A stretch of DNA of 64,000 bases, taken from the NCBI GenBank assembly GCA_963693085.1, contig OY856413.1:543142879-543206878 (forward strand), given 5' to 3'. Shown here in pieces: positions 36,121 through 46,059 of this stretch. The notes under the pieces were generated by a model. The model saw only the letters and a list, made by a program, of their open reading frames with translations. It searched no databases and was not told the origin of the DNA. This DNA is from Alisma plantago-aquatica (Eukaryota > Streptophyta > Magnoliopsida > Alismatales > Alismataceae). The position numbers and the translations under genes were made by a program. Within the stretch, counting starts at the first letter, position 1. Every line of letters begins with the position of its first letter.

Positions 36121-36123
36121 TAC

Positions 36124-36157
<34 letters not shown>

Positions 36158-36225
36158 ATACATATATACATATATATATATACATATATATACACATATA
36201 TATATATATATATATCTATATATAG
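35998..36225. repeat. Compound microsatellite (TA)n-(CATA)n-(TA/CATA)n
   Basis: A TA run (about 35998-36052) passes into a (CATA)n run (about 36053-36115), then mixed ATATAC units, then TA again, ending in a short GA run that abuts the first MITE. Confidence 0.97.
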
Positions 36226-36233
36226 AGAGAGAG

Positions 36234-36617
36234 TCAGGCTAGAATACACTCAAGTGTACAGATCACATGAATACACTCAAGTGTGTTTGCATATCAAGAC
36301 CATTAATTACAAAATGTAAACCATTGATCTTCACTATCGTACTATAAATAAGCTACATGCAAATTTTGAGCCTATTTGGATGAGTGTAAGTCACTCATCC
36401 AAGGGCAACAAAATCGACACGTGAAACTAATTTGAAATGCATAATTTTTACGATCTTTATAACATGACCTGTAAATGTCCAAATGTGCTCAAATTTTGTA
36501 TATGAGCTATTCACAAGATGCTTAAGAAGATCAATGGTTTAGATTTAAAAAAAATATTGCGTTATGAAAAACTACTTGAGTGTATTCTGCTCCTAATACA
36601 CTCGAGTGTATTCTATC

Positions 36618-36621
<4 letters not shown>
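36234..36621. mobile_element. Microsatellite-associated MITE, copy 1 (388 bp)
   Basis: The left end reads TCAGGCTAGAATACACTC and the right end, on the other strand, TCAGGATAGAATACACTC; the match continues for about 25 bp. The body carries a perfect 11-bp hairpin, TTGGATGAGTG with its complement (36376-36402). Both ends run straight into TA or GA microsatellite. No coding capacity. Related along its length to copy 2. Confidence 0.82.

Positions 36622-36680
<59 letters not shown>
36622..36680. repeat. (TA)n(GA)n spacer between the two MITE copies
   Basis: A pure TA run changes to a pure GA run immediately before the second MITE. Confidence 0.97.
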
Positions 36681-37068
36681 TCAGGCTAGAATACACTCGA
36701 GTGTATAGATCACGCCGTACACCTCAATGGTGTTTACCTATCTCGACCATGTTTTTCCAAAATCTAATCCATTTATCTTCATGGTTACAATAACAATAGG
36801 TCACATACAAAATTTGAACTCATTTGGATGAGTGTAAGTCACTCATCCAAGGACAACAAAATCGACGCACAAAACTAATTTAAAATATATAATTTTTGCC
36901 TCCTTTAGATGCACAACCTATAAGTGTCCAAATGAGTTAAAATTTATTATATAGTATGTTCTCATGATAATTAAGAAGATCAACAGTTTAGATTTTTCAA
37001 AAAAATATTGCATCTTCAAAAATGACTGAGGTGTACGGTGTCTCCGGTACACTCGAGTGTACACTAGC

Positions 37069-37072
<4 letters not shown>
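36681..37072. mobile_element. Microsatellite-associated MITE, copy 2 (392 bp)
   Basis: It has the same terminal inverted repeat (TCAGGCTAGAATACACTCG at the left, the complement TACACTAGCCTGA at the right) and the same internal 11-bp hairpin at 36824-36850. Copy 1 and copy 2 differ at many positions between these features, so they are not a recent duplicate. The right end abuts a CT/TA microsatellite. Confidence 0.82.
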
Positions 37073-37118
<46 letters not shown>

Positions 37119-37221
37119 GTATATATATGTGTATATATATGTATATATATCCATATATATACATACACATATATATACATATATATACATATACATATAT
37201 ATATATATATGTATATATGTG
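37073..37221. repeat. (CT)n(TA)n compound microsatellite
   Basis: A CT run of about 16 units continues into TA and ATGTATATA-type units. Confidence 0.96.
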
Positions 37222-37987
37222 TGTGTTCTTACCTTGTCAAGCAGTCAGAACCATGACCCTAGTGTCTTGCAGTTCACGGCCATGGATATTGTTAGACCAC
37301 TATCTACAAGTTGGAGTTGAATGACAGACTATGTTGATGAACAAAAGATCATCTCTAGAAGGATGGGGATGCACACACAAATACTGCGAGAGATGGAAAT
37401 GGACTTAGCAAGTTGAGATCATGATTCCATCAAATAGGATCATCAGTGTCATACCCTTCATATTTCCTATTAGTCAAGCAATTTGTCGCTGAAGAAGAGA
37501 GGCGGTACTAGCTGAGAGGGGAGCATGTGCGGTCCTTCTGGCAGTGTGGAAAGAACCTCTTCAACCTGGTGTGACTTGCCAGAGGTGAGCTGATGAAAGA
37601 GATGACATGAGGGGAAGGATGCCTTGCCCTAGACACCCACATTCTTTTCTATGAGACACCAGGCCATAATCCATAGCTTATCTAGGAGGTGGCCTCCCTA
37701 TTTAAGGGTTCATGTTGTCTCAAGCTGAAGTCACAGAAGGATGGTTGTGGAAGAGGGTCTAGGGATGCAAGAGGGTGTTACCCAAGTCATCTTTGACTAG
37801 AGAAACCATGCCTAATATGGAATATAGAAGTGATCTTGGTGGTACTTCATGATAATAAAAGGAAGATTCAGATAGGATACCTGGTGATAGATTGGAGGGG
37901 TGGTGCCAACCCGGACTGGAATCTCTGACAAAGACTCCACCATGCTACCAATTGGTTGTTGGAGTTGTGGTTGAAGTAATTATAATG
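37222..37987. other. Unassigned, possible internal domain of a minus-strand element
   Basis: Mixed base composition without a recognised domain. At about 37946-37958 the minus strand reads ATTGGTAGCATGG, a weak resemblance to a TGGTATCAGAG primer site just outside the LTR-like region to the right. If that is a decayed PBS, this stretch would be the leader and gag area of the same element, but I cannot see gag motifs. Confidence 0.2.
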
Positions 37988-40900
37988 TCCCATCATGGTA
38001 AATGAGATTACTTAAAACAAAACATGCGATCAACTATTAATTTACAATACAACCCAAAAATAGGGTAAATATAAACAATTTAAACATTAACATCATGTCC
38101 ATAGATATTTACATAAAGGTCCAAAAAGTTGTATCTCAATGCATACCATATTAGGTATTTACATGTATGTCCAGTGTTGAGGCCACAACCTATATAGAAA
38201 AGAGATATAGTACCACATATACGCATGCCATATAAAACCACTATAATGCAAAAAAATTGAGTCGATGTACATATCATCTAAAAAACATCCCCTGGCCAGA
38301 CATGAGAGATAGGAATGACTCTAGGATACTATGAACTACTAGCCAACCTTCTTCTCCTACTGCTCTCCAAGTTGTTCTTCTTCACCTTCACAAACTTGAC
38401 GACGTTGCTAATGATCACCTAAAAGGATGTGGTGATCAATGAGGTGAGACCAACGTCTCAGTAAGAGATATAAATCTCAACAACGGTTATTGGTTACAAC
38501 ATGTTGTATAATTGAATAGATTAACCAGATTAAACAAACAGAGCATGTTAAACAAATAGTTATAGCATCAGGCGTGACTAGAAAGGTATATAAAGGGACA
38601 TAGAACACTATCATTTACTAAAAATTGACTACTCTTACAACATAATATAATAGCTAGCAGTATAAGAAAACAACACAAGGGTTAACATCCAATGTGAAAC
38701 ACATTTAACCCTAGAAGATATACTACACAGCTGTATTACATCTTTTATTAAGCCATGGGGAGTTTGAGATATACCACTCAAAGTTCAAATGACCACTGCT
38801 AAGTCAAATTCAGTTCCGTACAAGATCTAGGAGAGTCTGAATCCTAAGATCTCATCCTCCCTCAGTCAGTACGATTTAGCCACAGTGACATATAAGGTCA
38901 AGCTATAAAACAACCAAGTCCATACTTGGTATATAGGTCATGACAATAGTAACCATGGTATTCAAAACCCTAACATCTGAGGCACAACCACATTTGTCCT
39001 AAAAAATATAATGTATACTAAATCATAATGGCAATAAGACCATTCACATTGTTCCCTGCAAGAACATCATTATCTTTTTATACCTTATACAAAGGTTCCA
39101 CAAAATCATCACCATACTTGTAATATACATGTTTAACATAACATTGCATTCAAGATCTTATGATGTTCATATGGAAATATACTAGGGTTACAACAACATT
39201 GGGAGAGTATAGCTTCATCATACTTAATCATACAAGGAAGCTAAGTATGACGATCCATCATCATATTTGTCTTAGAGTTAGGTTCAACAAGATAAGTTGA
39301 ATTGAAGTTATAAAACAACGCTCAAAGATAAACCCAAGCTCTTAGAATTTCCATTGGATCATGAATGCATAAGGTCAAACATAACCATCAGATTCCATAC
39401 AACCAAAACTCTAGACTCATACTCATAGGACCACAAAACCCATCGACCATAGAGGTAAGAAAACATAGTGACCATAGGGCCAAAAATCTCTTCAACCATG
39501 GAGTCAGAAATCTTAGCAACAATAGGGTCAGAAATCTTGGCTACCAATCATAGAGTCAGAAATCTTTGCTACCAACATGGAGTCAAAAATCTTGGTGACC
39601 AACATAGAATTAGAAACCTTGGCGACCACCAATGGTATGGAAACATGGCGACCACCTAGGTTAGAAAACTTGACCAACATGGAGTCAAAATCTCATCGAC
39701 CACCAAGGGTCAGAAAATTTGGCGACCACCTACATTACAAAACATGGCAACCAACATGGAGTCAAAATCTCATTGACCACCAAGGGTAAGAAAGCTTGGT
39801 GATCATCTAGGTTCGAAAACTTGGCGACCACCTAGGTTAAAAAACTTGGCTACCAACATGGAGTCAGAAATTTTGGTGACCAACATGGAGTCAAAATCTC
39901 ATCAACCACCGAGGGTCAGAAAACTTGATGACCACCTAGGTTAGAAAACTTGGCAACCAACATGGATTCAAAATCTCATCAACCACCAAGGGTCAGAAAA
40001 CTTGGTGACCACCTAGGTTAGAAAACTTGGTGACCACCTAGGATAGAAAACTTGGTGACCAACATGGAGTCAAAATCTCATCAACCACCAAGGGTCAAAA
40101 AACTCAGTGATCACCTAGGTAAGAAAACTTGGCAATTGACAAGGAGTCAAAATATCATCTATCACCAAGGGTTAGAAAACTTGGCGACCACCTAGATTAG
40201 AAAACTTGGCCACCACCTAGGTCAGAAAACTTGGCAATCAACTTGGAGTCAGAAATCTTGGCGACCAACATGGAGTCAAAATCTCATCGACCACCAAGGG
40301 GTCAAAAAACTTGGCGACCACTAGGCTAGAAAACTTGGCAACCACCTAGGTTAGAAGACTTAGTGACCAACATGGAATCAAAATCTCATCGACCAACAAG
40401 GGTCAGAAAACTTGGCAACTAACATAGAGTGACACACATATCCAAGGTATAAGTTTTCAATCTTCAAGGGAGAAACATGCATCGGGTTTAGAGGTACATC
40501 AAGAAGGACTATCTATTCAAGATCTACCGTCTAAGCTCAACCTTAGGCAAAGATAACATCTTTCTACTTAGAACAACATTTTAAGGCAAGATCATGTACA
40601 TGAAAGATAAGAGTAAACAATAAATGTGGAGAAAGCTATATAACTCACCTTAGAGGTGATGAAGAAGCGCAAAACAATAAGGTAGCTCCAAAAAAGAAGG
40701 AAGAAACCTTAGATTGAGAACGCCATTCGGACAAGATAGCTCCTTTTCCAAAGGTAGGTCAAGGAAGAAAGAAAGAAAACATCTTCAACCACTAGCTCAA
40801 GCCCCACCGTGGATCCGACCAAGAAGAAGAGAGAGAAGAAGGTAGGATAACAAGGAAAACAAAGGGAGGAAGGAAGGTCTCACTCACCTAGACAAGGAAA

Positions 40901-41500
40901 CAACGCAAGGAAGCTCCAAACAACCTCAATAAGGGTAGATCCAAACCCTAGTTGCACATGGAAGCAAGATCGGACAAGATTCTTCTACCTTGGATCCTTC
41001 TTCTCAACCATACAAGGGGGACGAGTTTCAAGCAACAAGGAAGAAGAGAAAGAGAGAGATAGGTGTGTATAGAACTTGTTTGTAGGCAAGGAGAGAAGTA
41101 TTTAAAGCTGAGGGTGGGAAAGAGAGAGAGAGAGGAAGAGAGAGGTGTCTAGAAATGCATGTCATGTGTCCAAGGTCAAAACATCTCATCCATGCAACCA
41201 GGTTGACTACGTTGTTCCAAAAATCCAAATGATCACAAGAAAAATTGGCAACCGCCAACACTACAGACCACATGAAATCTTGGAGACCAAGATGATTTAG
41301 AAAAACATAGCGACTACATAAAAATCTTGGCAACCAAGATGAGTCAAAAATCTAATCAATTGCCAACACTAGGTGGCCCATCTGGTCCCAACACTCAAGG
41401 TCAACCATTGCGTTAGGGCATCTATGAGAGAAAACCCTAATCTCAACACAAGGCTAGATGTCACTGTTCAAACCAAGGTGTAACGAGGTTCCCCAAGGTG
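37988..41500 (-). repeat. Candidate Ty3/gypsy LTR region, minus strand
   Basis: The evidence is architectural. A possible terminus (TGTCCCATCATGG, about 37988) is near a weak PBS-like site. A TATA-like TTTAAATA on the minus strand (about 41099-41107) is followed by a polypurine/polypyrimidine leader. A large minisatellite lies in the presumed transcribed part, with related monomers again upstream at 41225-41360. A CTCAGTAAGAGAT phrase near 38457 parallels CTCAGTGAATGAG near 18287 in the solo LTR. The outer boundary is not determined. No gene inside. Confidence 0.4.
39405..40435. repeat. Minisatellite with ~26-bp monomer and higher-order units, about 1 kb
   Basis: Monomers of the form ACCA(N)6-8GGTCAGAAAACTTGGCG repeat about 40 times. 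Three variants alternate: one with CACCTAGGTTAG, one with AACATGGAGTCAAAATCTCAT and one with CACCAAGGGTCAG. This gives irregular ~78-105 bp higher-order units. Each monomer starts GCGACCA or a C/T variant. Spacers and repeats are not separable, so it is not a CRISPR-like array. Confidence 0.9.
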
Positions 41501-43399
41501 CAAATATATCAATCATGATATGAAAATATGTGAGGCACAACAAACATGTGATAAATTGTAAGAAAAACCCTATGTCATAGAATTGTTTGTTACCCTAAGT
41601 CTACACTCCTAATGTCTATATAGCCAAAGGCGTGTGAACTTGGGCATCCGTCTGTAGAATGGCACAAATATTTCACATAGGAAATATATACGTAAAAGCA
41701 GAAACGAAAAGATATAACATGATACTAAAAGGGGATAGATAAGCATGTATCCATTTCTATTTCGAGATAACTTATTTGTGTTTCATTTCATGGAGATTAG
41801 AGTCTTGAGTGTAGTGGATCTTCATTTGGTGACTACAAATTTGATAAACAAAATATATCAATGTGAGTGCATTGAGTACGCTATGAAAAGGCATGTAACA
41901 AGTTTAAGAGTAATACAAACTTTCTTGGCTAGAAACATGATAACAAACAAGAAGTAGAAACAATGTGAGAACACTAAGCGATTGTGTTTCATACAAGGCA
42001 TGTTTTAGGTTTGTTGATCCATTATATCAACATCGGGTTATATAATGGATTTCTCTATATTATGTTCAAGATTTATCAACATAGTATAACCAAATAAGAA
42101 AGTAGTATCCATAGGAACAACAACTCAATCAAGTAATTAATTCACAAAGCATTCATACGAGCATACATACAAGCAAGACAATATCATAGTAGGGTCAAGA
42201 CATTAAGCGTACCTTGCATGTAGATATGACTTATGATCCATGAGTAAAAATCTAGAAAAGGTCCAACACCAAGGGGACCTAGGGTATAAAAAAGACATAA
42301 TGGTGGGTCTAAGATTAGATGGTTTCATTAAGGTAAACACCATAAAAGGTATAGGGATGTTTCCCTTAGATCTAGGGTTCAAAATTCATTTAATAGCCCC
42401 TTCCAATAATTTTTCATACATTAACAATTAAACCCTAGATCTAGGTGAAACTTTCATTATACATAAGTCATAATCATAAGGTCATGTTCTGATTTTGGAG
42501 TACATATATCATGAGTGCGAGATTATATTTTCAGTTCCAACATATTAGATCATGACCTAGTCTTAAGAGGTCATTTTAGTTCACAAGGGTGAGTGTTGAT
42601 TGTAGAGTAAACTTAATATAGTAAAGATGGGAATAGACCTGATCAATAGGGGTATCAAAATAACCAAGTTTACTTTTTTCCAATTTATGCAAAATATATT
42701 ATTTATTAGGTTACCTTACATCATGGCAAGCTAAGTCATAAAGTACATGTTTGTGCACAAAAAAAAGTACTTAGATCATACATGATAAATTTAGAATACT
42801 ACTATATGAGACATTGGTCTAGTGAAGTACAAAACTCAAATTAGATTATTGATTTTGGAGTTCAATCATGCATGGTGACAAAATAGATCAAAGTCTCACA
42901 TATGATCCAATTGTTTCACTTAAGCACATAAAAGAACCATATTTAGCTCATGATAGGTCAAAAAGACAGTAGGGTGTATGTAAGAGGTCCAAGACATTGG
43001 GTCACATTCAAAAATAGGGAAAGTTACTAATTTGCATGTATATAGGGTCAAAGATCATAAAAAGGAAGATTGGTGCATGTCTAAGGTTGATTAATAAGCA
43101 AAAGATCAACAAGGCATACTCTTTATCAAATTTGGGGTGAATCATGTGAAATTAATAAAAGATAGTAGCATAATTAGAAAGATGACAATTTTCTACTCAA
43201 TATTGTATATTACATCATGGTATTTGGTTTAGGGACAAGTGTTTTGAAGTTTATACTCATTAATAGGGTTTTATTAGAGTTTGTACCTCAGGTGGACCGA
43301 GATTGGGAGGTAGGGTAGACCCTTGGTGGATAGCATATCTCAATCGTGATGATTTCCCATTGCTTCTGACCACTCCTATGGTCTGTCACTGGATATCCA

Positions 43400-43890
43400 C
43401 AGTCTATGTGTGCCGCTCTCCACCACCATCCTTCTGCTTCTCTTTTGAGCATGCAACAGTGCAGGAATGAGTGCGGGACGGCTTGTCAAAGCTTGAGTAA
43501 GAGCAAGCTCCATACTGTTGTGGGTCTAGAGAAGCGACTGTATGATCTTGATACCTCATTGTGGGGCCAAATGTGGTCAAAGAAGGTTCCAAGTAGGGTC
43601 ATCGAGTGAATGTCCAACCTACAATTGTCAGTAGCACCACCAACATTGGAGGAGGAAGAAAGGAAGGAGGATGGTGCTAGGGTCTGCGATATGCGAAGAA
43701 AAAATATGGGGGAAATGTTGGGAAAGGATACATATGGGAAAAGATAGGGTTTTATGGTGTCTAAGGGTTAGAAAAAGTGGGGTTGGTGAGGCTTGGTGAC
43801 GTGTCCTCCGTCCATGGTGTACGGAGGTACAAGAATGAAGCACAACAGTCATATGGGACTTTGATCTGAGGTTGATGAAACTATGGGTGT
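43400..43890 (+). other. Possible captured gene fragment or unknown sequence next to the CACTA insertion
   Basis: This ~500-bp stretch is less AT-rich than its neighbours. It contains a frame without stops on the plus strand (43406-43609) and a longer one on the minus strand (43628-43978), neither with a domain I recognise. The local codon-like texture is only weak evidence for an exon origin. Confidence 0.2.
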
Positions 43891-43902
43891 TGATCCCTCT
43901 CC

Positions 43903-43905
43903 CAA
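43903..43905 (+). other. CACTA target-site duplication CAA, left
   Basis: CAA directly before CACTACTACATAA, repeated at 51013-51015. Confidence 0.85.
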
Positions 43906-43959
43906 CACTACTACATAAATGACTTATAACGTCACTTTTAAAGGCGTCAATTGTATAAA

Positions 43960-44490
43960 TACACCGACACCTAAACAATACAGCGTCAGTTTATAAAATA
44001 AACCGACATTAATCTGTGAAGGGCGACCAAACACGGGTATCGCTTTTATTCGGTGTCGGTTACTTAATAACAAACCGATGCTGAAAATTAACCACCAAAT
44101 CCAAAATTTCCAGCGAAAAAAATTACCTCAAAAAATGTAACATATGGCGTCGGTCGTTAACTAATAAACCGACGACGAAAGGTTATTCGTGAAATAGAAA
44201 TTGGGCAGATTTTGATCGTCGGTTTTACAACAATGACCGACACTTATGGGTTTTCCTGCGCTCTTCATGGGAAATTTTTCACACCCTTTGAGCGTCGAAT
44301 TTAAAAAAAAACTGACGAATATGGTCATTAATCGAGAACCAATTTTTTAATCGGCATATGTAGAAATACGTCGGTTTTTTTCTAGTTAAAACCGACGATT
44401 ATCATGGGGAAAAGGTGTCAGTTTGTGTTGTTAACCGACACCATTAGTGTTATGTGTCGGTTTTGTTTAATAACCGACACCGAATGTTAA
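43960..44490. repeat. Left sub-terminal repeats of the CACTA element
   Basis: About ten inverted units GTCGGTT-(8 to 14 bp)-AACCGAC or variants are spaced 30-70 bp apart (for example near 44055, 44149, 44218, 44370, 44455). Many contain one or two CpGs, and C/T variants are common. Confidence 0.88.
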
Positions 44491-44569
44491 CTTAATATCA
44501 CGCGAGCGAGCCCGACTCTTCCCCTTTCTCTCTGTGTTGCAATCGGCTTAGGGTCTGGCGATTCCGGCA

Positions 44570-44963
44570 GTGAGCAAGCAGACTCCCTCCGCGCCACTGC
44601 TCACCACCACCATTTTCCTTGCTCGCCGCCGCCGTTCTCCTTGCTCGCCAGTGGCCACCTGCTGCTCACCGCTTGCTGGCCGTTCTCCTTGCTCACCGTT
44701 GGCCACCTGCTGCTCATCGCCGGCCACCTGCTGCTCGCCGCTGGCCCCTGCTGTTTGCCGCTTACTGGTCTCTGCTCCTCTGCCGCTGCCGCTCGTTGCT
44801 CCAGTGGCCTGGTCTCCTGCTCTCTGGTGGCCTGCTTTGGCGCCTCTGACGGCCTGCTCTCTTATTGTTCCGGCCAACTCCGGCGGCCTGCTCTCTAACT
44901 GCTCTAACTTCGGCGTCGCCTTCCTTATGCCTTCCGCCGCCGCTGCTCTGGCCAATCAAAGGT
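44570..44963 (+). other. GC-rich exon-like segment near the left end of the CACTA element
   Basis: A strongly GC-rich block, open on the plus strand without stops, ends in AAAG|GTAATGG, a good 5' splice site. It contains an imperfect ~30-bp internal repetition (GCTGGCC...CTGCTGCTC). The encoded Ala/Leu/Cys-rich text matches no known domain and there is no good ATG at its start. It may be the untranslated first exon of the transposase gene or captured host DNA. Frames on the minus strand are open too, so coding is unproven. Confidence 0.35.
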
Positions 44964-45114
44964 AATGGAACCATCTCTGTTTCTACATATTTAAGACATG
45001 ACTTTGTGCCTAATATTAGATCCTCTAAGGGAGTGTTTATTTAAATTGAACATTGTATATGAAACAAAATATGATTGTCTAGTATTTTTTCAATGATCAC
45101 TTCCATTACGGTTC

Positions 45115-45262
45115 AGGAGCTCGCCGGCCTTCTGCCTGCTCACCGCTCTTCCACACTCGCCTGCCCGCTCGACCTGCCCGTTCGGCTTCCACGTGCACCC
45201 ATCCGTCTTGCCCTCTCTCCCTACTCCAGAGCAAGACGCCCGACTGGACTCAAACAGAGGTA
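45115..45262 (+). other. Second GC-rich exon-like segment of the CACTA element
   Basis: Preceded by ACGGTTCAG (acceptor-like) and followed by CAGAG|GTAAAC (donor-like), it is a GC-rich island in AT-rich DNA. It fits a second leader exon upstream of the transposase ATG. No domain recognised. Confidence 0.3.
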
Positions 45263-45732
45263 AACATCCCCAAAAACCCTCTGTCTCGCCCTCTCTCCCA
45301 GCTCCAGAGCAAGACACTCTGATTTGTATTTACTTAAATACTGATTTGTATTTACTTATCTACTCATTCATCTAATGATTTTTTATTCATCACATTATTT
45401 AAATTTAGGGCTTTATATTTATTCATCTACTTTTTAAAATTATTTAATCATCTCTTGATTTATATTTGTTTATCAACTGAGATGTACTTTTTTATCTATT
45501 GCTTTGTATTTGTTTAGCTACTAATTATATTTATTTATCTAATGTTTTGAGTTTACTTATTTAGATGTTTCTATTGTAAATCAACCTAGGATATGAATAA
45601 ATCTTGTGCTTGCATATATTTGTGTGTTGAATGGGGTTGTGAACAAGGAACTGGTGTTGTATTTGTTGGCATAGAAACTCGTCCAAGATTTACTCATTAG
45701 GAGTAAATCTTGGATAGTCCCTGGTTTGGGAC

Positions 45733-45928
45733 TGTTCTTGAAAACCTAATCTCACTTAGGATGTAAGTGTATAATGTGTATTGGGTTTTCAAGAAAATTT
45801 TGGAAGCATTTCCCCGCTGTTCTCCAAGTACATATGTACTTGGAGAACAGTGGGGAAATGCTGCCGAAATTTTCTTGAAAACCCAATACACATTATACAC
45901 TTACTAGTGAGATTAGGTGTTCAAGAAT
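45733..45928. repeat. Near-perfect ~195-bp foldback upstream of the transposase
   Basis: Two arms of ~100 bp are inverted around AGTACAT|ATGTACT (centre 45833/45834) with no loop. Around the centre about 40 bp pair with very few mismatches. Further out there are a few substitutions and a 3-5 bp gap near the CTCACTTAGGATGTAAG segment. A transcript through it would form a long hairpin. It lies about 130 bp upstream of the transposase ATG. Confidence 0.93.
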
Positions 45929-46059
45929 GGGATAGGTGGTACACATTTAAGAATGACATCACATGTATAAACCCTAAAGTTTTAACCATAAACTCTAATC
46001 TGTTTACCCTAGACCCTAATCTTGTTGTAATATATACTTATTTTCTCTTTGATCATAGA

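Larger units (their letters stand above)
41573..43905 (-). repeat. Direct repeat A: LTR-like sequence, minus strand, probably truncated
   Basis: 41573 to about 43060 matches 53864 to about 55345 in the same order with small indels (for example CCAAAGGC near 41626, GGGGATAGA near 41732, GACCTAGTCTTAAGAGG near 42553). It starts TGTCATAGAA, corresponding to the LTR terminus of copy B, but no PBS is next to it, as expected for the outer end of a 3' LTR on the minus strand. Homology to B stops near 43060. The rest (43060-43905) is unique here and runs into the CACTA insertion. Confidence 0.6.

Noticed and set aside
35811..36249. Tyr/Ile-rich open frames on both strands
   Set aside because: They are translations of TA and CATA microsatellites.
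39405..40435. CRISPR-like array
   Set aside because: Monomers are contiguous variants with no unique spacers, in a plant repeat context. It is a minisatellite.
44548..44955. Minus-strand Ala/Gly/Arg-rich frame in the CACTA leader
   Set aside because: It is the complement of the GC-rich leader block; the splice-like borders are on the plus strand.
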